Counted from the first letter of the stretch, positions 1-7,132 are shown. The stretch is 24,231 nt of DNA from a virus (IMGVR_UViG_3300034374_002780:1-24231), one strand, 5' to 3'. Numbers and translations: made by a program. Notes: a model not told the origin generated them from the letters alone.

Positions 1-492
1 AGCAGGCTGTGTTGAGCGCCTGGCGCCAGCCAGACCAGTAGCGAAGGTGCGGTCAGTGCCGGAAGAACTGTCACCTTCACCAAACGCACCAAGAATGCTG
101 AATGTCTGGCGACGGCCAAAGTTGCCGTCAACAGAACGACCAGACACCACCTTGATTGAACAGGTTTCAGTCGGGTTGCCAGCGGCATCAACGCCACGAG
201 TGCAGGTTTCGTCGTGGTAATCTTCCAGCTTCAAAACTTCCTTCGTCTTGTTGCCGTTAGCGTCAGTCTTTTTGTGCATATATGTAAGCGGCACCCGCGC
301 ACACGACCGTTCACCATCTAGCGAAACGCTGGGCATTGGAAAGCTGCCACACGCCTTGCCACTGAAACCCACACGGGCCAAGCCAGACTGTTGCTCGAAA
401 TAGATTGAGTTTTTGTCGCCCGCAAAGGCTTCGTCAGTTAGTGCTGTTAGAAACAGGGCCACCGCCCCCATGATCGTCAGTGTAACTCGCAT
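1..492 (-). CDS. Exported protein with signal peptide, 3' end cut by window edge
   Basis: I do not recognise this gene. An open frame starts at ATG 492 and runs without a stop to base 1, giving 164 visible codons. The N-terminus is a clear Sec signal peptide: MRVT, a hydrophobic core through residue 18, then a likely cleavage after AFA at residue 24. The mature part is polar and contains four cysteines (near residues 48, 63, 102 and 115), which would suit disulfide bonds in the periplasm. A GGAGA Shine-Dalgarno sequence lies 7 nt before the ATG. The gene starts inside the preceding lipoprotein gene, overlapping it by 59 nt in another frame. It is the last visible gene of the lysis-like block. 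It could be a periplasmic lysis partner, a secreted accessory protein or a host-altering cargo gene; the sequence does not decide. The open frame and signal peptide are seen directly; function is unknown. Confidence 0.72.
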   Translation of the reverse strand, partial: MRVTLTIMGAVALFLTALTDEAFAGDKNSIYFEQQSGLARVGFSGKACGSFPMPSVSLDGERSCARVPLTYMHKKTDANGNKTKEVLKLEDYHDETCTRGVDAAGNPTETCSIKVVSGRSVDGNFGRRQTFSILGAFGEGDSSSGTDRTFATGLAGARRSTQPA

Positions 493-661
493 CACAAATT
501 CTCCGTTCTGTTATCTTCGTCACGATTGCCGCTTGGCTTGGTGCCACCATCCCCAGGGCGTAGATCGTCCTTTCGTGGTTGCATTCTAGGCCACCGAGGC
601 CAGCGCATCCACTTAGGCCAAGCAGACCAGCGAGGCCAATTGCTCCAACTCGACATATCAC
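434..661 (-). CDS. Small lipoprotein
   Basis: This 75-residue protein starts with GTG at 661. The N-terminus is hydrophobic (MICRVGAIGLAGLLGLSGC) and ends in an LSGC lipobox with the acylated cysteine predicted at residue 19, so the mature protein would be about 57 residues on a membrane. The GTG overlaps the stop of the holin-like gene (GTGA, 4 nt), and its 3' end overlaps the next gene by 59 nt out of frame. A small lipoprotein just after holin and endolysin genes recalls the outer-membrane spanin Rz1. However, it is not proline-rich, and the neighbouring exported protein is not a coiled-coil Rz partner. I would call it a lipoprotein and leave the spanin role as a possibility. Confidence 0.65.
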   Translation of the reverse strand: MICRVGAIGLAGLLGLSGCAGLGGLECNHERTIYALGMVAPSQAAIVTKITERRICDASYTDDHGGGGPVSNSTN

Positions 662-819
662 TTGGACTCTTTCAGGATGATTGCCACAAACGCCAGTGCG
701 CCGGTAATAGCGCCAACGTAAATATCAAACTCATCCTGACTCATGCCGAACAACAGTCCCAAGCCAGCAAGCCCAGCCCAGGTCGATGGTTCTTTAAGTC
801 GATCAATCAAGGTGTTCAT
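658..819 (-). CDS. Small two-TM holin-like protein
   Basis: A 53-residue protein that starts with MNTLIDRLKEPSTWAGLAG. It has two hydrophobic segments, about residues 13-25 and 35-48, separated by a short acidic turn (SQDEFD), and ends in a short charged tail. The KEPSTWAGLAG opening matches what I recall of small holin-like proteins found beside phage endolysins. Two short helices with both termini on one side would fit a class II holin, which would let the M15 peptidase reach the cell wall or depolarise the membrane. ATG 819 has an AAAGGG stretch upstream, and the stop overlaps the GTG of the lipoprotein gene. No domain name can be assigned with certainty, but size, topology and position agree. 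Confidence 0.68.
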   Translation of the reverse strand: MNTLIDRLKEPSTWAGLAGLGLLFGMSQDEFDIYVGAITGALAFVAIILKESK

Positions 820-851
820 CTTTCTTACCCTTTCTTGTGTAAACCCGCTTT

Positions 852-1007
852 TTATTCGGTATCTTCCTCTGGCGAAACAGGGGCGATTGTAGCGTCAAAG
901 CGGAAATACAACGCCGCCCAGATGGATTCAATGATTCCGTCGAGTTCTTCTTTCGTCGCCTGCCTCTTTTCTTTCCTGTACTCATCCAGATAGATTAATT
1001 CGCCCAT
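852..1007 (-). CDS. 51-residue protein of unknown function in the lysis block
   Basis: A small frame starts at ATG 1007, which overlaps the stop of the M15 peptidase gene by one base (TAATG), and ends at TAA 852. The product begins MGELIYLDEYRKEKRQ, is highly charged, and is probably helical through residue 35, followed by an acidic tail (SPEEDTE). I see no signal peptide or membrane segment. The coupled start and position between peptidase and holin-like genes support it being real. The LxxLDEYRKxK opening is a pattern I associate with small phage proteins of unknown role. It is preferred over the competing frame at 803-985, which has a basic, low-complexity product and no coupled start. Confidence 0.6.
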   Translation of the reverse strand: MGELIYLDEYRKEKRQATKEELDGIIESIWAALYFRFDATIAPVSPEEDTE

Positions 1008-1420
1008 TAATAGCTCCAAATTGTTGGTTCTGTCCTATCCATCCCCAGATGGATAAACCGCCCTTCATAACGCCCCTTTTGGTTGACGCCAAAGCGCGTG
1101 AAGCCCCGTTTATGGGCCAAGATCAAAAGGTCTAGGGCATCGCCCCACTTTACCTGTATATCGGCTGCACGGCCCGTTAAATGGCCGCTGGTTCCACTGC
1201 CGCCGACCGCCCTGTTGTGCGCCTCGCAACGATGGCCGCTGGTCACTGGCATAGGCTTGCCGTAGGCATCGCGCAGCCATTGCAGGGAATCCATAAATTG
1301 AACGTCAACGAAGGAATCACATTCACCACAACGGCAAAGCATCTCTTTTGGCGTGAACGACACCCAACGCCACGCAACAAAACCGCCGTCAGAAGTCCTT
1401 ATTTTGTCCAACTCACCCAT
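1007..1420 (-). CDS. M15-family peptidase, probable endolysin
   Basis: This 137-residue protein matches the Peptidase_M15_3 type of zinc D,D- or L,D-peptidase, which cleaves peptide cross-links in peptidoglycan. The diagnostic block is VTSGHRCEAHNRAVGG (59-74) followed by SGHLTGRAADI (78-88), which supplies zinc ligands H80 and D87; FIHLGMD supplies H124. A CRCGEC cysteine cluster at 29-34 precedes the domain, as in several phage members I recall. There is no signal peptide, so it would need a holin or other route; a holin-like gene lies two genes downstream. ATG 1420 lies 22 nt inside the end of the metallophosphoesterase gene, with a GGGG-type ribosome site about 12 nt upstream. TTG 1411 is a less likely start. 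The family is well supported; use as the lysis enzyme rather than as a virion component is inferred from position. Confidence 0.85.
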   Translation of the reverse strand: MGELDKIRTSDGGFVAWRWVSFTPKEMLCRCGECDSFVDVQFMDSLQWLRDAYGKPMPVTSGHRCEAHNRAVGGSGTSGHLTGRAADIQVKWGDALDLLILAHKRGFTRFGVNQKGRYEGRFIHLGMDRTEPTIWSY

Positions 1421-2622
1421 GACTTAGACGCCCCTTTCTTTTTGTCTTCGAGGTAAATAGGCATCTGGTGCGTTATGCCGCGATCAGAGTGAGTGATCCA
1501 CAGTGCCTGCGCCGGGACTTCATACGAAAAATTGCCCTGAAACGCATATTCGTCATAACCCTTGAGCGAGCCGTTGACGATCAGGTTAGGCAATTGCATC
1601 AAAGTATGAAAATGGCCGACGATCATTGTCTGAAACGGCATGTCAATTGCCGCGTTGCGCGATGCCTTCTTGTGTCGCCCGCGCGTGATAGGGCCAAGCG
1701 GCCCGATCATGCCATCACCGCCTCTGAACTGGTCGCCGTGTGACAATAGATATTCGTGATCGTATATCTTAAACAGGCAGTCGGAACCTTCGGCAACATT
1801 AAACTGAATTCGGTCATCCCCTGAAAAATGCTTTTCCAGAAGGCAATAGACCAGCCAATCAAAATTGGTGGCGCTGCGTTCTTTCGCTTGAACCTTCTTT
1901 GTGTTCCTGCCGTGGTTGCCGGTAACACACGGAACATAGACCCGCCCAAACCTGTCCGCCAGGGTTGATATGCACCAAATAAGATTCTCGAACAAGTCAA
2001 CCACCGTCGGCATTATAGGCGCGTCATTGGTCTTGGATAGTTCTTCGTGAATGTCGCCCGTGATCATGTCGCCGCCCAGAGCAAAGACAATGCCGGGGTA
2101 ATCGGGGTCTTTAAATTCGCTAGTCAGCAGGCCAACAGCCGTATTGATTAGCGACCTGCACCGCGCCTTGGCAATCTCCAGGTCGAACTTGTTGACGCCA
2201 TGAATCTCATCGGGATTTACAACCTCGCCCCAATGCCAGTCTGATGCAAACAGTGTTGGCACACCCAGACCGGCGCGTTTGCTTGGCTTAACTATCCATT
2301 TTGGCGGCGCTTTTTCTTTTTCCGATACAAGACCAACCCATGACCGCACATTTGCGCGGGTAATCTCCTCGCTTTTGATCTGCGTAAGAAGAAGCCGCGC
2401 ATCGCGCAACTCCTGCTTTACAACGTCCAGTTCGTCAGGCTCGATAGGGATTGATCCCGGAGATGGCACAAATCCCGCGTCACGTGCAGACTTTAGGCGA
2501 TGTGAAAAGGCAGGCTGTTTGCACGGCCATTTTGTGTGCCGCGAAGCCTCGCTGACGCTAGAATGCCGCGCCAATAAATCTACAGCTTCTTGTAGTTGTT
2601 CGTCTGTCAGTGATGTTGTCAT
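1399..2622 (-). CDS. Calcineurin-like metallophosphoesterase with N-terminal HTH-like region
   Basis: This 407-residue protein carries the full metallophosphoesterase signature: DWH (D128, H130), GGD (D185), GNH (N236, H237), SHGD (H295) and GHFH (H337, H339). These residues hold two metal ions that hydrolyse phosphodiesters or phosphomonoesters. Residues 8-50 look like a helix-turn-helix (LLARHSSVSEASRHTKWP), followed by a charged linker with coiled-coil potential (62-100), so DNA or RNA may be the target. Similar proteins in phages are often labelled metallophosphoesterase or DNA repair exonuclease, but I cannot say which substrate applies. It is unusual that it sits in the late block directly before the endolysin rather than with replication genes. 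ATG 2622 overlaps the previous stop (ATGA). The enzymatic fold is certain; the role is unknown. Confidence 0.85.
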   Translation of the reverse strand: MTTSLTDEQLQEAVDLLARHSSVSEASRHTKWPCKQPAFSHRLKSARDAGFVPSPGSIPIEPDELDVVKQELRDARLLLTQIKSEEITRANVRSWVGLVSEKEKAPPKWIVKPSKRAGLGVPTLFASDWHWGEVVNPDEIHGVNKFDLEIAKARCRSLINTAVGLLTSEFKDPDYPGIVFALGGDMITGDIHEELSKTNDAPIMPTVVDLFENLIWCISTLADRFGRVYVPCVTGNHGRNTKKVQAKERSATNFDWLVYCLLEKHFSGDDRIQFNVAEGSDCLFKIYDHEYLLSHGDQFRGGDGMIGPLGPITRGRHKKASRNAAIDMPFQTMIVGHFHTLMQLPNLIVNGSLKGYDEYAFQGNFSYEVPAQALWITHSDRGITHQMPIYLEDKKKGASKSWVSWTK

Positions 2623-3026
2623 GCGGCCACCTGTAAAAAAATGTATGACACGATGGACAACGCCGATGCAATCCCGGCCAGCCCCGCCAGCCGCCGTACA
2701 TTACGCCGCCAATCGGCTCCAGCCGTCAGGTTCCAATATGAGACCACCGCCATTGTCGACGCGGCCACCAGCCATAGGCGGCTAACCACGGCAAACAGGA
2801 CAAAATTAACATTCTCCGGCCCTGCGCCGACTTCATGCCACCCGACCTGCCAAAACAAGATCGAGACGATCATGCAAAGCGCAACGCACTGAACCGCGCG
2901 GGCGTCCATTCTCATTGACCCTGTTGTGTTGTGAATCCATGCCATTCGCTGTTTGACCCAGACAGCCATGACGACGATCATTAGATAGCCCAAAAAATCC
3001 CTGCAAATATCCAAAAGGTCAAACAT
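2619..3026 (-). CDS. Four-TM membrane protein
   Basis: A 135-residue integral membrane protein with four likely TM helices: about residues 11-25, 44-63, 73-98 and 113-133. Charged loops include RMDAR (39-43) and DWRRNVRR (105-112). The start overlaps the previous gene's stop by 8 nt (ATGTTTGA), and its own stop overlaps the metallophosphoesterase start by 4 nt. I do not recognise a family. Its place among small membrane proteins and a peptidase makes a holin, antiholin or superinfection-exclusion role possible, but nothing in the sequence selects one of them. Confidence 0.72.
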   Translation of the reverse strand: MFDLLDICRDFLGYLMIVVMAVWVKQRMAWIHNTTGSMRMDARAVQCVALCMIVSILFWQVGWHEVGAGPENVNFVLFAVVSRLWLVAASTMAVVSYWNLTAGADWRRNVRRLAGLAGIASALSIVSYIFLQVAA

Positions 3027-3171
3027 CTTCCCTTTGTGCCTTTAATTGTTGTGATAATTTCTCAATTTCACCCCTTAAGACGCGCGACGATTCCTTATGA
3101 TCTCTTATCGCCTTGTCCGCGCCTTTCAAACATTCATGTTTAATTAAAATCTTTATAATCTTCCGCATCAT
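3019..3171 (-). CDS. Small basic helical protein, 50 residues
   Basis: It starts at ATG 3171, inside the sequence CAATGATG where the previous gene ends, so the two are coupled by an ATGA overlap. The product (MMRKIIKILIKHECLKG at the N-terminus) is basic. It has a short hydrophobic start and then a charged helix that could form a coiled coil (EIEKLSQQLKAQRE, 35-48). The same frame stays open back to 3396, but the upstream part reads as basic, low-complexity sequence out of frame with the better-supported gene at 3168-3365, so the short version is chosen. Function is unknown. Confidence 0.58.
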   Translation of the reverse strand: MMRKIIKILIKHECLKGADKAIRDHKESSRVLRGEIEKLSQQLKAQREDV

Positions 3172-3365
3172 TGACCGCGCCCCATGAGATGCGTGCGGAT
3201 ATCTGTGATGGCGGTTGCGATTGTTTGCTGACTCGCGGCGTTTTCGCTCAAGGCTTGTGTCAAATCCGTAATCGCCTTGGCCTGCCTGTTGTCGCGGTAT
3301 AATTGCCACACCAACCACATTCCTAGGGGGCCGTATCCTAACAGCGGGTCTAGCCAACTCTCCAA
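3168..3365 (-). CDS. One-TM coiled-coil protein, BhlA/holin-like
   Basis: A 65-residue protein starting with TTG 3365, preceded at a good distance by CAGGGGC. Residues 7-22 (PLLGYGPLGMWLVWQL) form one membrane segment, followed by YRDNRQ and a helical polar tail to residue 60. This layout, one N-terminal TM helix plus a cytoplasmic or periplasmic helix, resembles small BhlA/UviB-type holin-like proteins and, more loosely, inner-membrane spanins. It is the first gene after one of only two gaps longer than 50 bp in the window, so it may head the membrane/lysis block. The family assignment is by resemblance only. Confidence 0.62.
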   Translation of the reverse strand: MESWLDPLLGYGPLGMWLVWQLYRDNRQAKAITDLTQALSENAASQQTIATAITDIRTHLMGRGQ

Positions 3366-3421
3366 AATCGCGCCCCTGTTTTAGCTTGTTGATCATAAAA
3401 AAACATACTTATATAGAGGGG
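3366..3421 (-). promoter_or_regulatory. AT-rich gap before the membrane/lysis block, possible promoter or translation-control site
   Basis: This is one of only two intergenic stretches over 50 bp. On the coding strand it reads CCCCTCTATATAAGTATG, then a run of seven T (complement of 3397-3403). TATATA/TATAAG could be a -10 element, but I see no convincing -35 box 17 bp upstream. CCCCT near the upstream end is complementary to AGGGG in the ribosome site of the TTG-started gene, so the leader could fold back on it. A 6-bp inverted repeat with a 5-nt loop (3432-3448) lies just before, inside the end of the upstream gene. A regulatory role is inferred. Confidence 0.3.
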
Positions 3422-5455
3422 TTAATTTGAAATGACATATGGTGTCATGCGGTTGGCGAAAGACGAAGCCGAACGGGCGCCAGCCATCCCGATCCGATCA
3501 ACTTCACGCTCCAGCATGTAAGACTTGAACAAATCAGCAATAAGTTTTTGCTGATTTTCATTTAATTCCGTAGCACCAAGCTGCAATAGCTCACCCGCTG
3601 TCGTCCCCGCAGCGTCACGCTGGCCCGCCGAAGTCATGGCTTCTGTGAGCGTGTCGAAGGCGGTGGCCGGTGTGCGGAATTTGCTAACAGCCCTTGAAAT
3701 AAGGCTAGGGTTTTCTTCAATGGCCTTCATCTTTGCCGCCATGTTCTTTGTCCGCGACCCGGTAAGAATGGCGTCCTCGGTACGGGCCATGCTTTTTTCT
3801 ATGTCTGCGCGTTGAAGGTAGTTTTCCACGGCCTCTGGATTGGTAGAAATCTTGGCCAGCTTGCGGCGCATGGTTTCATTATTCAGGCGACCTACCACAT
3901 TGATTGTGTCAGACGGGCGCATAACATTGTCCTGAATGCTTTCCATTGCACTCTGGCGGTAAAGCGCCTGTTCTGTTGCAGACATGTCTTTCATGGCATT
4001 AGCAACATCATTTTCAGAAGCCGTCCAGAACTTCTTGCCAGCTTTCAGCGCGTCTTGCCCCTCTGACTTGCCGCGCCAAACCTGTCGAGCCTGTTCGTAT
4101 TCAGGGGAAATTTTCTCCATTGCAGAAATCAGCTTACGGCGCGTTTCTTTGGCGATACCGGCTAGGCCACCTTTACCGTCTTTGTAAAGCTGCGTCACCT
4201 TATCGTCCAAAGCACGCTGGATGTAATCAAGGGTCTGCATATTTGGGGAGCGCACCAAACGAACCTGCCCTGTTTTTGCATTTTTAACAAAGATATTGTC
4301 CAGCGGGGGCAAATCCTTGTTAATCAACATTCCAGCCGAACGCTCTGCGTCATACAGACGCAAAGCATCATCGTAAGCCTCTTTAACAATGTCACTGTCT
4401 AGCAGCCGCAAGGTATCAAGATCACCAATCTGCGCAGGATTAGCATATGCAGCCTGATAAAGATCGTCTGCCTCCCTGCGTGCCGCATCCAGAATTTCGT
4501 CTTCAGCCTGTATGCGGTTAATGGGCGACTGGCCCGTCAAACTAACGGCGTCATCAGTAATTCGCCCGTACTGGTTGGCGCGACGGGCAGACATGAAATC
4601 CACCGTTTCATCCAGCATCGGGTTTCCAGGAATAGCCGCCGCTGCCTGCATTTCTGCCAGCGTGTTAGCTCCCCCTATATCCGCTACCGTCTGCTGTTTG
4701 CCCGGCACACGACGCAGCTTGTTCGGATTGAAGGCGTCAAGCCGCAAGTCTTCCATCAACAGGCGTTGCGCTTTGTTCAACTTCTGGATGCCTGGGTCCA
4801 AAAATCTACCCACGTTCCGCGCAACAGACTGCGCCGCAGGACGACCAGCGGCTAGAAGATAAGGCGCAACGCCGCCAAGGGTGGCCCCGACGCCACCTGT
4901 AAAGGCGCGATTGACAAAACCGCCCTCCCCTTCACCAAATCCCGCAATTGCGCCCTCTGTCGCGCCAATCTTCGCTGTTTGCCCCAGCGTGCTACCCGTG
5001 CCGCCCAACCCAGCGCGACCAGCAACCAAGCCAGTCAGAACCCCGCCGCTACCTTCCATGACAGGTGCAAGAACAGGGTTTTTATCCCGGTACTCATTGA
5101 GAACACGGCGGTTAATGTCCAGCCGCTTGTCGTAATAGTCGCTGCCTTCGCCCGTAATCAAGTCGGTGAATGACCCTTCCGGGCCAGAAATCAGCGTAGC
5201 CAAGGCCGCGTTTATTTCGTCGCCGTACCCCAGCAAAGAGCCGTGCCCCATTTGAGCCAAAGCTCCTTGCACCCCGCTATGGGCCTTCTTTTGGAGATCA
5301 TAAATGCTCTGATATTCGTCGTCGCCTTGCTGCGCCGCTCTGTAACGGCGAGCCATTTCTTCCGCTCTCCCACGAAGAACTTCATCGGGCGTATTTTCAT
5401 CTGGATAGTCAAATCCATACTCATAACCGTCAATGACTACTTCATATCTAGGCAT
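3422..5455 (-). CDS. Large internal virion / DNA-ejection-like protein
   Basis: A 677-residue protein and the last of the structural genes. The first 45 residues (YEVVIDGYEYGFDYPDENTP, then a helical RGRAEEMARRYRAA) match an N-terminal motif I know from many large phage virion proteins. Residues about 65-75 (GSLLGYGDEIN) and 100-135 continue that family pattern. Residues 140-205 are rich in Gly and Ala and moderately hydrophobic, which could interact with membranes. The rest is long, mostly helical and charged. A large helical protein downstream of the tail genes in a short-tailed phage fits a protein carried in the capsid and ejected with the DNA. No enzymatic motif is visible. ATG 5455 has only a weak GGTGATG ribosome site. 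Confidence 0.6.
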   Translation of the reverse strand: MPRYEVVIDGYEYGFDYPDENTPDEVLRGRAEEMARRYRAAQQGDDEYQSIYDLQKKAHSGVQGALAQMGHGSLLGYGDEINAALATLISGPEGSFTDLITGEGSDYYDKRLDINRRVLNEYRDKNPVLAPVMEGSGGVLTGLVAGRAGLGGTGSTLGQTAKIGATEGAIAGFGEGEGGFVNRAFTGGVGATLGGVAPYLLAAGRPAAQSVARNVGRFLDPGIQKLNKAQRLLMEDLRLDAFNPNKLRRVPGKQQTVADIGGANTLAEMQAAAAIPGNPMLDETVDFMSARRANQYGRITDDAVSLTGQSPINRIQAEDEILDAARREADDLYQAAYANPAQIGDLDTLRLLDSDIVKEAYDDALRLYDAERSAGMLINKDLPPLDNIFVKNAKTGQVRLVRSPNMQTLDYIQRALDDKVTQLYKDGKGGLAGIAKETRRKLISAMEKISPEYEQARQVWRGKSEGQDALKAGKKFWTASENDVANAMKDMSATEQALYRQSAMESIQDNVMRPSDTINVVGRLNNETMRRKLAKISTNPEAVENYLQRADIEKSMARTEDAILTGSRTKNMAAKMKAIEENPSLISRAVSKFRTPATAFDTLTEAMTSAGQRDAAGTTAGELLQLGATELNENQQKLIADLFKSYMLEREVDRIGMAGARSASSFANRMTPYVISN

Positions 5456-5468
5456 AGCATCACCATTC

Positions 5469-6752
5469 TTATTCTACACGGCGCACGGTTACATTGGTTG
5501 TGTCCGGCGTAACCATCAATTCTCTTTCCATTCTGCCTTCTTCCACATAACTCCGTTTCGGATCATATGGCTCCATGTAGGCCCGCTGTGCGGCCTCCAG
5601 CCCTTCATGCACGATGGCGTTCAGCACCTTGCCATACCGGGTCAGGTTATAAGCAAGCTGGTTAGGATCATTGGCCTGGTCAAACGTACCGCTCACAGAC
5701 TGCAACATGCTCAATTCAATGTTACTGACATTACCCAGCGTACCACCTGTTGTAGACTGGTCACGCATCAACTGAAGGCGGTCAAACCCAATATTGGCGA
5801 TAATGGCCTGAAGTTCTCCAGCAAGCCTCTTGGCATCTGTGCCTGGAACCCACTGCAATGCCGCCCCAAAACCTGTCGTATATGGCGTGATGTTATTCAG
5901 GGCATTAGTGATAAAGCTATTCATCATAGCATTACTTTGGGCGCTAGCAGCCGCCTTCAGTTTCGAAGCATCGTCTTCTGCCCGCAACTCACGGCCCGTA
6001 GAGGCGTCTACATAGTTCCGGTTCCGCACTGCTTCTGTCTTCGGAACGATAACTATTTCACCCGTTCTCTTGTCCATAACCTGGATAGGATCTTGGTCTG
6101 CCCGCGCCTTTGCCTCCGCGCTTGCGATCATGCCTGCCGTGTTAGATGCGGATTCATCAAAGTTGGGAACGGTCGCCACCGTGAAGTCATCATTCAAAAC
6201 CTGCCCTTCGCGAAGGGGAGGTGTGTATCGGTCAACAGTATCAGGAGAGATACCGGCAACCCTCAATGAACGGGCATACCGGGCAGCAGGACCACTTCCC
6301 TTTGACCTTATGTCATTAACATATTTCCCCATAGACGGTAGATTACCAAGCATTGCCTCTTGATCGGGGGTAAAGACGGTTCGATTGGTGACGGCGCCGC
6401 CAACCATAGTATCATCCAGCGTGACACCAAGGCGCTTTGCTGCGTCAACAGCTTCGCGAGAGAAAGCCTGTCCTGTTGCCGCGTACTGGCTAGCTGCTGT
6501 CGCTAAAAAGTCTTGATCCGCATCAATCTGGCGCGTCGTTTCCAAAGCGCGTGATGCCGCGCCCCGCGCTTGGTCCGCCTGAAGCTGGGCAACAGCTCGG
6601 TTGTAGTCCAAAAATTCTTGGCGCTGCCGGTTCTTGTGATAATCACCTTGACCAAACAACCACAAAACACGATCCCGCCAATCACGGTTTTCTTTAGCGT
6701 ACTGGCGCTGTTCGTCTGTCAGGCCGTCTGCACCGTACCTCTGATCTGCCAT
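5469..6752 (-). CDS. Probable internal virion protein with conserved C-terminal block
   Basis: This 427-residue protein opens with the motif GLTDEQRQ, RDWRDRVLWLFGQGDYH and RQRQEFLD (10-49). The motif is shared with the next gene upstream in transcription order. Residues about 300-375 contain WVPGTDAKRL, NIGFDRLQLMRDQSTTGGTLG and SMLQSVSG. This C-terminal block recurs in many phage structural/DNA-transfer proteins that I recall, although its mechanism is not established. The middle is polar and mainly helical. Size and position, between tail genes and the large ejection-like protein, suggest a component stored in the head or tail and released on infection. ATG 6752 follows AGGGTAATATC. Confidence 0.65.
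   Translation of the reverse strand: MADQRYGADGLTDEQRQYAKENRDWRDRVLWLFGQGDYHKNRQRQEFLDYNRAVAQLQADQARGAASRALETTRQIDADQDFLATAASQYAATGQAFSREAVDAAKRLGVTLDDTMVGGAVTNRTVFTPDQEAMLGNLPSMGKYVNDIRSKGSGPAARYARSLRVAGISPDTVDRYTPPLREGQVLNDDFTVATVPNFDESASNTAGMIASAEAKARADQDPIQVMDKRTGEIVIVPKTEAVRNRNYVDASTGRELRAEDDASKLKAAASAQSNAMMNSFITNALNNITPYTTGFGAALQWVPGTDAKRLAGELQAIIANIGFDRLQLMRDQSTTGGTLGNVSNIELSMLQSVSGTFDQANDPNQLAYNLTRYGKVLNAIVHEGLEAAQRAYMEPYDPKRSYVEEGRMERELMVTPDTTNVTVRRVE
6606..6725 (-). repeat. Duplicated N-terminal module, copy in the 427-residue protein
   Basis: Encodes residues 10-49 with WLFGQGDYHK and RQRQEFLD, paired with 6978-7094. The downstream parts of the two proteins are unrelated by eye. 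Confidence 0.8.
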
Positions 6753-6761
6753 GATATTACC

Positions 6762-7124
6762 CTACCTTCTTACCCGACGGACAGGACCGCTCAAACCATA
6801 AGAACCAAGACCGTTAATGGCGCCTGATAGCATCCCCATGCGCTGCCCCATAGTGGGGTCATAACCTGTCTGCCCCATTTGGTAGGGCACCTGAACCTCT
6901 GCCATAGCCTGATCTATGATGCCCTGCTTACGCTTCTGTTGAGCAAGACCGCTCATTTGGCGCTGACGCTCGTTTTCGTCCAGAAAATCTTGGCGCTGGC
7001 GTTCTTGGTGATAGTCACCCTGGCCAAAAAGCCAAAGAACCTTGTCTCGCCAATCTCTTTTTTCAAGACTTTTGCGCTGCTCGTCCGTCAGGCCGTTTGA
7101 ATTATATGCCTGATTGTCCATCAT
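6762..7124 (-). CDS. Small structural protein paralogous to the N-terminus of the next gene
   Basis: A 120-residue protein whose residues 11-49 (GLTDEQRK, RDWRDKVLWLFGQGDYHQ, RQRQDFLD) are nearly the same as residues 10-49 of the 427-residue protein just downstream. The rest is different: a glutamine- and methionine-rich middle and a Gly-rich tail ending in PVRRVRR. It starts at ATG 7124 after GGGGGCAGC; the second Met at 7121 is also possible. The shared head points to a common docking site in the virion or a local duplication. Function beyond that is unknown. Confidence 0.62.
   Translation of the reverse strand: MMDNQAYNSNGLTDEQRKSLEKRDWRDKVLWLFGQGDYHQERQRQDFLDENERQRQMSGLAQQKRKQGIIDQAMAEVQVPYQMGQTGYDPTMGQRMGMLSGAINGLGSYGLSGPVRRVRR
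6978..7094 (-). repeat. Duplicated N-terminal module, copy in the 120-residue protein
   Basis: Encodes residues 11-49 with WLFGQGDYHQ and RQRQDFLD. Pairs with 6606-6725; many bases match as well as the residues. Confidence 0.8.
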
Positions 7125-7132
7125 GCTGCCCC

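Noticed and set aside
803-985. Minus-strand frame of 60 codons between the peptidase and holin-like genes
   Set aside because: Its product is basic and low in complexity, it has no good ribosome site, and it overlaps both the 852-1007 gene (TAATG-coupled) and the holin-like gene.
3172-3396. Upstream part of the frame that ends at 3019
   Set aside because: Arg-rich out-of-frame reading of the 3168-3365 gene; the ATGATG at 3171 gives a coupled start for the short gene.
3432-3448. Inverted repeat as an intrinsic terminator
   Set aside because: The stem is only 6 bp, AT-rich, inside the coding end, and the T tract lies about 30 nt away.
5433-6269. Long plus-strand frame of 278 codons
   Set aside because: It lies opposite the conserved 427-residue structural gene, has Cys/His-rich unlikely composition, and no gene runs in that direction elsewhere in the window.
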